In this document: piece after piece, positions 18,439 through 26,583 of the stretch
Numbering within the stretch: the stretch's first letter is position 1
Layout of the letters: each line of letters opens with the position of its first letter
Source of the DNA: Streptomyces sp. S.PB5
GTDB lineage: Bacteria; Actinomycetota; Actinomycetes; Streptomycetales; Streptomycetaceae
Reading direction: 5' to 3'
DNA length: 64,000 nt
Assembly (NCBI RefSeq): GCF_030403745.1
Contig: NZ_JAQMWP010000026.1
Span: forward strand, 1 to 64,000
Program-made: the position numbers and the translations under genes
Notes under the pieces: generated by a model
The model's database searches: none
What the model was told of the DNA's origin: nothing
Seen by the model: the letters and a program-made list of their open reading frames with translations, nothing else

Positions 18439-18707
18439 ACCCGTTGCCTCCGTGAGGTGTGGACGTCCAGCACCCGGGACGGAAGGCAGGGCGGTGACCC
18501 ATGTCCGCGAGGGGTGCGACGACGTCGAGGAGAAGGGGTCGCCGGACCACTCGCCACAGTGCTGAGGGGACGGCGACCACGGGCCGTCCCTGGCCCGCCA
18601 GGACGGAGCGAGGGCGGCATTGCGAAGAGTATCCTACCTTGTGACGATTAGTCGCATCGCGTGAGCGGCTCCGGAGGCGGGCGGAGCGGTGCTGCGGCGC
18701 ATCCGGC

Positions 18708-18977
18708 TCAGGCGACCTGGGCGGAGGCCTGCTCGAGCAGGTGCCGCGCGAACTCGCCGACCCGGACGGGATCGCGCTGGAGCGCCCGAACGCTCAGGAA
18801 GTCGACGAGGGCGAAGAAAGCCGCCATTGTCAGGACGACGGCGCTCGGTGTATCGGCGCACAGCGCCGGCAGCAGCGGGTGGCGAGCGGCGAACTCCTGG
18901 ACCGGGGTGGGCTGTTGCCCGTCGCCCGCGATGGCCGCCCATTGGCTGAGTTGAGGCGGCCGTCGGGGGTCGTTCAT
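18708..18977 (-). CDS. Small hypothetical protein
   Basis: An 89-residue ORF starting MNDPRRPPQLSQW with high GC at third positions. It contains an Ala/Leu-rich helix-prone centre (SAVVLTMAAFFALVDFLSVRALQRD) and a charged C-terminus. No family is recognised and no clear ribosome-binding site is seen. The flanking 18439-18707 stretch has no other gene. Confidence 0.4.
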   Translation of the reverse strand: MNDPRRPPQLSQWAAIAGDGQQPTPVQEFAARHPLLPALCADTPSAVVLTMAAFFALVDFLSVRALQRDPVRVGEFARHLLEQASAQVA

Positions 18978-19069
18978 GGGGCGACGCAGGACGCGAGGAG
19001 ACTCGTATGCGGACACTGACTGTCATGACGGCGTGACGTTCTGCCTCCACGTGCGCTTCCGCCTCGGAG

Positions 19070-20527
19070 TCAGCGTGCGGCGTACTCGTCCAGGGCGGTG
19101 CGCAGCGAGGTCAGGCCGGGCGGTGGTTCGCTCGCCGCTGTCTCCGGATCCGGCCCGGCGCCAGGGTCGACCCGGGCAGCCAGCTGCCGCAGAGCGCGCG
19201 CCGCGCCGGCGGCGTCCGGCCGCAGGGCTTCGGGACGGTCCAGGACCTGCCCGGCCAGATCGAGCGTCGATGCGGCGACTTCGTCGAGTGCGGACGCCGC
19301 GGTCCGCACCGCGCGGCGCTCTCCCGCCGTGCGCTCACTGACCAGTTGCAGCCTGTTGCGGGCCTGCAGCAGGGCCACCCGGTGGCGCGGTTCGCCAGGC
19401 GCCTGAAGGAGGTCGGCAGACGCGGTCAACACGTCCGCCACGGCCTGCCGCCGGTGCCGAACGGCCCAGCCACGGCTGACCAGTTGTCCGGCGACGGCCG
19501 CGGCGACGCAGCCCAGCACCGTCTCCAGCAGGCGGTCCGCTGTGATGGTGAGCACCGCGGACATGCCGGTCGCGGAAGTCACCAGGAGGACCGACAGGGG
19601 AGTGACGAAGACCATGGCGACGGCGTAGTTGCGGGCCACGACGAGCTCGATGACGAAGGTCAGCGCGGCGAGCAGCACGGCGGTCGTGACGCCCCGGGGG
19701 TGGGTCGCAGCCAGCGCTCCGGCCAGCAGACAGCCCACGGCGGTCCCCGTGCCGCGCAGCACGGCGCGGGTGTTGGCGCTGGCCGCGTGACTGCCGCGGG
19801 CCAGGACGGCAGCGGCAGCGGCCATGGCCCAGTAGGGGCGCCCCACCTGGCACAGCAGGGAGGCGACGCCGGCGACGCCGACGGCGGCTCCGGTGCGTAT
19901 CGCCATCCACGGGAAGGGCGAGCGAGGGAAGGCCGCCAGGACGAGGCGCAGCCGCAGCACCGGCCCGCCGGCGTCCGCGTGTTCCGGCGGGCTGCCCGGG
20001 GCGCCGAACCGGGCGGCGGCCCAGCTCAGCACCGCGGCCAGGGCGCCCACGACGGCCACTCCCAGGGCCCGTTGCGCGGTGTGCCCGGGCGGCAGCCCGC
20101 TGCCGACGGAGCAGACGAGTACGGGCATGACGATGCCCGGCGGCCGGGCCGGCACGGCGGCGAACAGCGCGGCGACCACCGCCGCCCACAGCGCGGTACC
20201 GGCCACGGCGAGCAGCGCGTGTCCGGCCAGGGCGCTGCCCAGCGCCATCCCGACGGCGAGGACGAGGCCCACGCCCGCGACCGCGGCGGCCTCCTGCCGG
20301 GAGGTGCCCCGGCCGCCGTACAGCGCGGCGAGCGCCCCCGTGGAGGCGAGCAGGCCGAGAACCGGCTGGTCCACGGCCTGTCCCACCAGGATCGGGACCG
20401 CTGTGCAGAGGGCGGCGACGGTGGCGCTGCGGCGGCGCGAGGGCATGGGATGCACAACGAGGAGCTCCCGCACCGCGGGCGGGATCGGCAACCGGTGGCG
20501 GCTGCGGGGAGTGGATGAGCCCGTCAT
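19070..20527 (-). CDS. FUSC-family membrane protein (aromatic acid exporter-like)
   Basis: The 485-residue protein has two blocks of hydrophobic helices separated by a loop, the FUSC/aromatic-acid-exporter layout, and a cytoplasmic C-terminal helical domain. The conserved core runs FVIELVVARNYAVAMVFVTPL and then TITADRLLETVLGC. The start ATG at 20525-20527 has AAGGA upstream. A truncated copy of its central core is found at 49830-50178. It lies just downstream of the aldehyde dehydrogenase gene (77 bp), which suggests shared handling of aromatic or acidic compounds. Confidence 0.85.
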   Translation of the reverse strand: MTGSSTPRSRHRLPIPPAVRELLVVHPMPSRRRSATVAALCTAVPILVGQAVDQPVLGLLASTGALAALYGGRGTSRQEAAAVAGVGLVLAVGMALGSALAGHALLAVAGTALWAAVVAALFAAVPARPPGIVMPVLVCSVGSGLPPGHTAQRALGVAVVGALAAVLSWAAARFGAPGSPPEHADAGGPVLRLRLVLAAFPRSPFPWMAIRTGAAVGVAGVASLLCQVGRPYWAMAAAAAVLARGSHAASANTRAVLRGTGTAVGCLLAGALAATHPRGVTTAVLLAALTFVIELVVARNYAVAMVFVTPLSVLLVTSATGMSAVLTITADRLLETVLGCVAAAVAGQLVSRGWAVRHRRQAVADVLTASADLLQAPGEPRHRVALLQARNRLQLVSERTAGERRAVRTAASALDEVAASTLDLAGQVLDRPEALRPDAAGAARALRQLAARVDPGAGPDPETAASEPPPGLTSLRTALDEYAAR

Positions 20528-20604
20528 GGCGTCCTTACGGGGGGTGGGGCCGGCGGGCGGACGAAGGATGGCCCGGCCCTGCTTCGTCCGCCCGGCGGGC
20601 GGGA

Positions 20605-22083
20605 TCAGATCGGGTAGCTGCTGTGGCGGTCGGCGAGGGTGATCCAGCGGGTCTCGGTGAAGAACTCGGCGCCCCAGTCGCTGCCGAAGTGGCCGAAGCC
20701 GCTGTCCTTCACACCGCCGACCGGGGCCTGCGGCTCGTCCGCGACGGAGTGGTCGTTGATGTGCACGTTGCCGTGGCGCAGCCGCCGTGCGACCGCCAGG
20801 CCCCGGCCGGCGTTCTCGGTGTACACCGCGCTCGACAGGCCGTACTCGGTGTCGTTGGCGAGCGCGACGGCGTCGTCCTCGCTGTCGACGCGGAAGATCG
20901 TCGCGACGGGTCCGAAGACCTCCTCGGAGTAGATCCGCATGTCCGGGGTGACGTCGGTGAGGACGGTGGCCGGGTAGAAGGTGCCGTCGGCGGGGCCGCC
21001 TCCGTGCAGGACCGTGGCGCCCTTGGCGACGGCGTCGGCGACCAGAGCGGCGACGCGTTCGGCGGCACGGGCGTTGATCATCGGTCCCACGAGCGTGTGC
21101 TCGCCCTCGGGGGTGCCCTGCCCGACCTGCCGCACCTTGGCGAGGAAGGCCTCGGTGAAGGCGTCCGCGATGCCGTTCTGCACGATGACGCGGTCGACGG
21201 ACAGACAGATCTGCCCGGCGTTCATGAACTTGGCGACGGCGATCCCGGACGCCGCGTAGCCGGGGTCGGCGTCGTCGAGGACGACGATGGGGTTCTTCCC
21301 GCCCAGTTCCAGGATGACGGGCTTGAGGTGTTCCCCGGCCAGCCGCCCGACGATGCGGCCCACCGGCGTCGACCCGGTGAAGTTGACCCGGCGCACACGC
21401 GGATCAGCGATGAGCGCCTCGACGACGGCGGGGGCGTCGGCCCGGTCGTTGGTAAGCACGTTGACGACTCCGGCGGGCACGCCCGCGTCCGCGAGGACGT
21501 CGGCGAGGAAGTAGCCGGAGGTGACGGGGGCGTCCTCGCTGGGCCGGATGACCACGGGGTTGCCGGTGGCCAGGGCGACCGCGATGGCGCGGGTGCACAG
21601 GATCAGCGGGCCGTTCCACGGCACGAACGCGGCGACCACACCGGCGGGTTCACGGACGGCCAGGGACCATTCGCCCGGCATGTCGCTGGCGAGCAGCGAG
21701 CCGACGGGACGCGTGGCCATGCTCGCGGCCTGCCGGATGAGGTCCGCGGACATACGGATGTTGAACGCAGCCCAGGTACGGGTGCCGCCGGTCTCCCGGA
21801 TCATGATCTCGGTGAACTCGCCGGTACGCTCCTCCATCAGGTCGGCCGCCTTCTCCAGCAGCGACCGGCGGGTGGAGGGAGCGGTGGCGGCCCATCCGGC
21901 GAAGGCCGCGTGCGCGGCGTCCACGACCCGGGTGACGTCTTCGGCTCCGGCCGCCGGAACCGTCAGGTAGACCTCGCCCGTCACCGGGTTGAGGTCATCG
22001 GTGGTCCGGCCGGACAGGGCCGGCACCTCCCTGCCTCCGATGAGGAGGCCGCGTGAGGACGTCTCGGTGCTCAGGACAGTCAT
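20605..22083 (-). CDS. NAD(P)-dependent aldehyde dehydrogenase
   Basis: The 492-residue protein is a full-length aldehyde dehydrogenase. Catalytic Cys 293 is in NAGQICLS and Glu 259 in LELGGKNP; the PWNGP motif provides the oxyanion Asn 157. The usual Lys of the cofactor-binding KPSE motif is Arg here (IRPSE, residue 180), which is unusual and could alter NAD versus NADP preference. The ATG at 22081-22083 has AAGGAG about 8 nt upstream. It diverges from an SDR gene. Related enzymes oxidise vanillin- or benzaldehyde-type substrates. Confidence 0.92.
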   Translation of the reverse strand: MTVLSTETSSRGLLIGGREVPALSGRTTDDLNPVTGEVYLTVPAAGAEDVTRVVDAAHAAFAGWAATAPSTRRSLLEKAADLMEERTGEFTEIMIRETGGTRTWAAFNIRMSADLIRQAASMATRPVGSLLASDMPGEWSLAVREPAGVVAAFVPWNGPLILCTRAIAVALATGNPVVIRPSEDAPVTSGYFLADVLADAGVPAGVVNVLTNDRADAPAVVEALIADPRVRRVNFTGSTPVGRIVGRLAGEHLKPVILELGGKNPIVVLDDADPGYAASGIAVAKFMNAGQICLSVDRVIVQNGIADAFTEAFLAKVRQVGQGTPEGEHTLVGPMINARAAERVAALVADAVAKGATVLHGGGPADGTFYPATVLTDVTPDMRIYSEEVFGPVATIFRVDSEDDAVALANDTEYGLSSAVYTENAGRGLAVARRLRHGNVHINDHSVADEPQAPVGGVKDSGFGHFGSDWGAEFFTETRWITLADRHSSYPI

Positions 22084-22216
22084 GAGGTGACTCCTTGGGG
22101 GAAACAACCGGATGCAGATCTCGAGTCTGACGATCCGCCGTGTGCCGGGGCTGTAGCGCCGTCCCTGCGGTCCCCGTGGGGTTTCTCCGCCCCCCTCCCT
22201 GAAGACAACCCCACAC

Positions 22217-22275
22217 CTCATGACGGCATACATGAGAATCCGAGCCTCGGCGTTGGCCGATGACATCACGTCATA
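22217..22275. promoter_or_regulatory. Palindromic elements in ALDH/SDR divergent promoter region
   Basis: CTCATG and CATGAG form a perfect 6-bp inverted repeat with an 8-bp spacer at 22217-22236. TGACATCACG (22261-22270) runs into CGTCATATGTGA, related to the CGTCATGTGACG sites elsewhere in the window. Both lie between the divergent ALDH and SDR starts, so they could control either gene. Confidence 0.4.
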
Positions 22276-22348
22276 TGTGAGTGCCGGAGTGAGACATGAC
22301 AGTCGTGCGACATAGTGTTGCTGGCACGACATCTCTGAAGGGACATCT

Positions 22349-23032
22349 GTGAGCAGCATCGTGGTGATCGGCGGAACATCCGGACTGGGCAAGGAGGTCG
22401 CGCGGTTTTACGCCGCTCGCGGTGACGAGGTGGTTCTCACCGGGCGGGACGCCGAGCGGGCCGCAGCCGTCGCCGGGGAGGTCGGTGCCGCACGCGGACT
22501 GGCCCTGGACCTGTCCCGCCCGACGGAGATCAAGGCCGCGTTGGCCGACGTGTCCGCGGTGGACGGTCTGGTGCTGGTCGGGGTCGCCCGCGACCGCAAC
22601 AGTGTCGCTGCCTACGACATCGAGGGGGCGCTGTACGCGCTGACCATGAAGCTCGTCGGTTACACGGCCACCGTGCACGCCCTGCAGGACCGGATGCACG
22701 ACGACAGCGCGGTGGTCGTCTTCGGCGGACAGGCCAAGGAACGCCCGTATGAGGGTGCGCTGAGCGTGGCAACGATGAACGCGGGCGTCACCGGGATGAT
22801 CCGCGCCCTGGCCACCGAGCTGGCCCCGGTCCGCTTCAACGCTCTGCATCCCGGTGTCGTCGGGGACAGCCCCTACTGGTCGGACAAGCCTCTGGAAGCC
22901 GTCGTCGACCGGACCCCGACCGGGCGGACGCCCACCATGGCCGACGTCGTCGACGCGGTCGACTTCCTGCTGCGCAACCGCTCCGTCAATGGTGTCGACC
23001 TGGCCGTCGACAGCGGGTGGGTGCTGCGGTGA
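22349..23032 (+). CDS. Short-chain dehydrogenase (SDR), atypical active site
   Basis: The 227-residue Rossmann-fold protein has the SDR nucleotide motif GGTSGLGKE near the N-terminus and the C-terminal segment NGVDLAVDSGW. Where classical SDRs carry Tyr-x-x-x-Lys, it reads ERPYEGALSVATMNAG, with no Tyr/Lys pair in the right spacing. It may be a divergent enzyme or a non-catalytic binding protein. The GTG at 22349 has AAGGGA upstream. It converges on the alpha/beta hydrolase gene, with 7 bp between stops. Confidence 0.85.
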   Translation: MSSIVVIGGTSGLGKEVARFYAARGDEVVLTGRDAERAAAVAGEVGAARGLALDLSRPTEIKAALADVSAVDGLVLVGVARDRNSVAAYDIEGALYALTMKLVGYTATVHALQDRMHDDSAVVVFGGQAKERPYEGALSVATMNAGVTGMIRALATELAPVRFNALHPGVVGDSPYWSDKPLEAVVDRTPTGRTPTMADVVDAVDFLLRNRSVNGVDLAVDSGWVLR

Positions 23033-23039
23033 ACCGCGC

Positions 23040-23879
23040 TCACAGCCCGCACAGCGTCTCCGCGAGCATGCGCGGCATCGACAGGAAGGGACTGTGGCCC
23101 GACAGCAGGGTCGCGACGGCGGTCCTGTTCTCGGGGAAGGCCCGGTCCGCTTCGGCGATGAAGAGGTCTTGAAGGGCGGGCGGGTTGCTCCTGTCCTGCG
23201 TGCAGCGGACGTAGGTGCGCGGGACGGAGCCCCAGCCCCCGGCCGTCAGACGTGTGGTCTGGGCGGCCAGACCGATGGGCCCGTCGCAGCACAGCAGGGC
23301 GATGGCGGCGTCCGCGGCCTCGGTGGAGACGTCACCGTAGAACGCCTCCCGCAGGGTCTGCCGGGCGGGCGAGTCTCCGGCTCGGGTGTCGATGCGCAGC
23401 GCTCCGATCAGGGAGGGGTCCGCGACGACGAGTTTGCCGACGAGGGAGTCCGCGGCTTCCGGGCACTCCAGGTAGGCCAGCGGAGCGACGCCCGAGGCCG
23501 GCATGTACCCGCTGACGTACACCACCCGCTCGACGAGGCCGGGATGCTGCTCGGCCACGCGGGTGATGACCGGGCCGCCCATGCTGTGCGCAACCAGGGT
23601 CACCGGGGTGCCACGGCCGACCCGGCGAACCTCGCGGGCCAACGCGTCGGCGGCCGTTGCCACATTGACATGCGCGAGCGGGGAGAACTCGGTGGCGAAG
23701 GCCTTGGGGTCGAACGGGTTGTGCAGCAGCGCCGTGGGCCGGCGTGCGCGCAGTCCGTGACCGGGCAGGTCGACGGCGACGGCCGGTCTGCCGAGGACCG
23801 CGAGTTCCAGGACGACCTCGCTCCAGCACCAGGCGCCGTGAAACGCGCCGTGCACCAGCACCAAGGGTTCGCGGGACAT
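23040..23879 (-). CDS. Alpha/beta hydrolase (esterase EstC-like)
   Basis: The 279-residue protein shows the oxyanion motif LVHGAFHGAWCW, the nucleophile elbow VAHSMGG (Ser 99) and a late His in LLSGHSPF. This pattern matches plant salicylate-esterase-like/EstC hydrolases. The ATG at 23877-23879 has GGAGG 8 nt upstream. There is no signal peptide. A CGTCATGTGACG site lies about 120 bp upstream of the start. The ester substrate is unknown. Confidence 0.87.
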   Translation of the reverse strand: MSREPLVLVHGAFHGAWCWSEVVLELAVLGRPAVAVDLPGHGLRARRPTALLHNPFDPKAFATEFSPLAHVNVATAADALAREVRRVGRGTPVTLVAHSMGGPVITRVAEQHPGLVERVVYVSGYMPASGVAPLAYLECPEAADSLVGKLVVADPSLIGALRIDTRAGDSPARQTLREAFYGDVSTEAADAAIALLCCDGPIGLAAQTTRLTAGGWGSVPRTYVRCTQDRSNPPALQDLFIAEADRAFPENRTAVATLLSGHSPFLSMPRMLAETLCGL

Positions 23880-23990
23880 GACGATCACCTCCGGGTACGA
23901 CGGTCGCCGCCGCGGGGCCGGCCGCCGCAGGCCATGACCCCGGCCGCCTCCCCTCCTGACCCGGCGACCCTTTCAGTCCGGGGCGCCGAG

Positions 23991-24009
23991 CGGCATACGT
24001 CATGTGACG
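23991..24009. promoter_or_regulatory. CGGCATACGTCATGTGACG motif
   Basis: A 19-bp element with an inverted CGTCA/TGACG core. It differs at only one position from the element at 44715-44733 upstream of LAL regulator 2. It lies upstream of the alpha/beta hydrolase gene and just past the end of the cupin gene. Confidence 0.5.
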
Positions 24010-24058
24010 GTTCCGCCGTCCCAGGGGTGAGGGGACGGCGGAACCGGTGTGTGCGGGT

Positions 24059-24502
24059 CTACTGGAAGTCGCAGCCGGGGTTGGGCGCGTCCTCCGACAG
24101 CGGGGCACCGTGCGGCAGGACGTAGAGCACGTCCAGCACGACCGGCACATCGCCGAGGTTGCGGCCGATGTGGACGTGGTCGGCGCCCGCGGGCTCCTGG
24201 ATGGTGCTGTGGGGCCGATAGACACCGTCCGACTTGCAGGTGGAGTCGAAGTGGCTGAGCGTGCCCTTCTCGACGAAGCCGAAGAGAGTGCCGTCGTGGT
24301 AGTGCCAGCCCGTGCCCTGCCCCGCCGGGATGGTGATCCGACGCAGGATGTAGTCCGTGCCGCCGATCGTGGTCTTGGAGATGATGGTTCCGGTCACGCC
24401 CGGTCCCGCCGGGGTGGCGGAGGCCGGCACGGCGGTGGCACCGAGTGAGAGCCCGAGAACCGCTGCAGCGGTGAGTCCGGTACGAACTATGTTTTTGGTC
24501 AT
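24059..24502 (-). CDS. Secreted cupin-domain protein
   Basis: The 147-residue protein has a Sec signal peptide (MTKNIVRTGLTAAAVLGL, cleavage likely after ASA) and a single cupin barrel. The metal-type motif GTGWHYHDGTLFGFVEKGTL supplies two His, and a later HVHIGRN supplies more. It is probably an extracytoplasmic metal-binding cupin of unknown substrate. The start ATG at 24500-24502 has only a weak ribosome-binding site. A TAGTGAGTCACT palindrome lies about 55 bp upstream. Confidence 0.82.
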   Translation of the reverse strand: MTKNIVRTGLTAAAVLGLSLGATAVPASATPAGPGVTGTIISKTTIGGTDYILRRITIPAGQGTGWHYHDGTLFGFVEKGTLSHFDSTCKSDGVYRPHSTIQEPAGADHVHIGRNLGDVPVVLDVLYVLPHGAPLSEDAPNPGCDFQ

Positions 24503-24555
24503 GAGTCAACTTTCGACAGTAACTGTGAGTGGCTCGACAGTGATGTTAGTCCAGT

Positions 24556-24566
24556 AGTGAGTCACT
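24556..24566. promoter_or_regulatory. AGTGA-G-TCACT palindrome
   Basis: A perfect 5-bp inverted repeat around one base, upstream of the secreted cupin gene. The same element recurs at 26359-26371 in front of the GNAT gene. It looks like a TetR- or MarR-type operator. Confidence 0.5.
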
Positions 24567-24618
24567 GATGTGTCGGCATGAGTCACCCTCCTGTGCGGGA
24601 GCGCGCAGGCCGGGACCG

Positions 24619-25500
24619 CTACCGGGCTCGGCCGAGGGTGCCGGCGAGTTCCTTCAGCATGCGCTCGGCCGCTCCCACGGTGATCGTGAGGTGCCCCTCG
24701 CCCTGTTCCAGGTGGGCCACGGCGCCCGGCACATGTGCGGCGAGCCACTGCCCGTGACCGAAGGGCACCATCACATCCTCGCCGCCGTGCCACACGAAGG
24801 CGGGCACGGCGACGTCCTCGAGGGAGAAACCCCAGGGCCTGACGAGCGCGAGGTCGTCGTCGAGCCAGCCGTCCACGCCGTTGCGCAGGCCCTCGTTGAA
24901 GCCCGCCGAGACGTCCTCGGCGAACTCGGATGTCAGCATGTCCCGGTCGACCGGCGCCAGGACGGTACCCAGGGCGGCGCGCAGGCCAGCCGCATCCGCG
25001 TCACGCAGACTGCCGATCCGCTGCTCCATGTAGGCGCGCAGCGGCCCCTCGCCCCGCACGGCCACGCCGAAGCCCTCCACGTTGGACTCGCCCATGCCCG
25101 CCATGAAGTCGAGGCCGGGTACGCCATGGGGCGCGAGGCTGGCGATCGCCAGCACGCCGGCCACCCGCCCGGGCAGCAGGGCCGCGGTGGCCAACGCGTG
25201 CGGCCCGCCCCCGGACCACCCGGCCACCACGCACCGCTCGGCGCCGAGGCGGTCGAGTACATCCGCGACGTCCGCCGCGACCGAGGCGATGTCACGTCCG
25301 GGCCGGCGGGTGGAACCACCGTACCCGGCACGGGAGAAGGACACATGGCGCAGGCCCTGGGCATGGGCGGCGCGCTCGATGGCGCGGACTGGCGGCACGG
25401 CGCTGGGAGTGCCGTGGTGGAAGACCAGCGGAACGCCGTCGTCCGGACCGGAGACGAGCACGTCCAGTTCGCGACCGTCCCGCGTTGATATCGTTGTCAT
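24619..25500 (-). CDS. Alpha/beta hydrolase
   Basis: The 293-residue hydrolase has VFHHGTPSA as oxyanion region, the nucleophile elbow AGWSGGGP (Ser 96), Asp in WHGGEDVMVP and His in QGEGHLT. The HHGTP opening is typical of proline-iminopeptidase/haloalkane-like hydrolases. The ATG at 25498-25500 fits the family length; the longer upstream frame does not. It may be transcribed with the GNAT gene 65 bp upstream. Confidence 0.87.
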   Translation of the reverse strand: MTTISTRDGRELDVLVSGPDDGVPLVFHHGTPSAVPPVRAIERAAHAQGLRHVSFSRAGYGGSTRRPGRDIASVAADVADVLDRLGAERCVVAGWSGGGPHALATAALLPGRVAGVLAIASLAPHGVPGLDFMAGMGESNVEGFGVAVRGEGPLRAYMEQRIGSLRDADAAGLRAALGTVLAPVDRDMLTSEFAEDVSAGFNEGLRNGVDGWLDDDLALVRPWGFSLEDVAVPAFVWHGGEDVMVPFGHGQWLAAHVPGAVAHLEQGEGHLTITVGAAERMLKELAGTLGRAR

Positions 25501-25565
25501 GCAAAAACCCCAGGTGTGAAGCGAAAACAGGAACCGACCGGAGTGACCGGTAGGGCAGGGCCCTC

Positions 25566-26348
25566 TCACGGGGTGAAGAGCGTCCACTCCTCCGCGACGT
25601 GGAAGCCCATCGTCCGGTAGAGGGGCACGCCCAGGACGCTGGCGTGCAGGAAAGCTGTGCGCTTACCCACCTCGTACCCGTCCCGGAGCACGGCCGCCGT
25701 CGCCGCCGTGCCGTATCCGTGCCGTCGATGCTGCGGCGGCACCGCGATGTTGAACACGCCCACGTGGCTGTCCACGAACACACCGAAGGACGTCGCCACC
25801 ACGACGCCGTCCTCCTCGGCGACATAGGCCCGCATCGTGGGATGGTCCATCACGGCCGGAGCGGCGAAGACGGCGAAAGCCTCCTCGGGACCCTCGTAAC
25901 CCGCGGCCAGTGCCGCCCGGTACACGTTCCCCTCCGCACCCGTGATCCTGCGGACCTTCACCTGGCCGGCCCCCGGCTCCGTCAGCTCGCGCTCGTCGAG
26001 CTCCTTGAGCATGAAGGGCAGGTGCGAGCGCTCCGTGAGCCCGTGGCCGGCCGCGGTGGCCGCGATCCGGTCGTCCACCTGTGTGCCGCGCAACTGCAGG
26101 CTCCAGGGCACGGATGCCGGCCGCTCGGCGGCGGCAAGGGCCGCGATCTCCTCCGGATCAGCGAGACGCACGGTGCTGATGACACCGTTCAGAAGTGGTG
26201 TCGGCGCGCCGGTGACGAGCGCGGAAGTGCCGTGCGGACCCGTGCGGCAGTGACCGCCCGGCTGAGTGAGGGCGAACAGGCCAACAGCCTTCATCCAGGC
26301 CCGCGCCGCGGTGTCCACCGCACTCAGGTCAGCGTCAGTATCAGTCAT
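25566..26348 (-). CDS. GNAT-family N-acetyltransferase
   Basis: The 260-residue protein has the acetyl-CoA-binding motif VPPQHRRHGYGTAATAAVL and ends LYRTMGFHVAEEWTLFTP. The ATG at 26346-26348 was chosen because the listed alternative GTG lies inside a palindrome TAGTGACTCACTA located 11 bp upstream. Transcripts could be short-leader. It appears to be the intact relative of the broken gene at 41557-42141, which ends VERWTHFTP. Confidence 0.87.
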   Translation of the reverse strand: MTDTDADLSAVDTAARAWMKAVGLFALTQPGGHCRTGPHGTSALVTGAPTPLLNGVISTVRLADPEEIAALAAAERPASVPWSLQLRGTQVDDRIAATAAGHGLTERSHLPFMLKELDERELTEPGAGQVKVRRITGAEGNVYRAALAAGYEGPEEAFAVFAAPAVMDHPTMRAYVAEEDGVVVATSFGVFVDSHVGVFNIAVPPQHRRHGYGTAATAAVLRDGYEVGKRTAFLHASVLGVPLYRTMGFHVAEEWTLFTP

Positions 26349-26358
26349 GCGAGAAGCA

Positions 26359-26371
26359 TAGTGACTCACTA
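26359..26371. promoter_or_regulatory. TAGTGA-C-TCACTA palindrome
   Basis: A perfect 13-bp palindrome immediately upstream of the GNAT gene and sharing its AGTGA/TCACT arms with the site at 24556. Its position would block transcription or translation start if a repressor is bound. Confidence 0.55.
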
Positions 26372-26583
26372 TTTAACCTGCTTGCCAGTGGGGTGGTGAG
26401 TACCAGCCATGGCTCGCCTGACCCATGGATGTCAGCGTGCCTCGAACATTAGTGATGTCCGACCTAAGATGGTGACCAACCATGGATGATTGACGATCCC
26501 TTACGTGTTTCGTATTTTGCCCTCTATATGCGATCACATTACTCGACTGAGTTCTTTCGATCCTCACCGGCGCTAGGCAGGCC

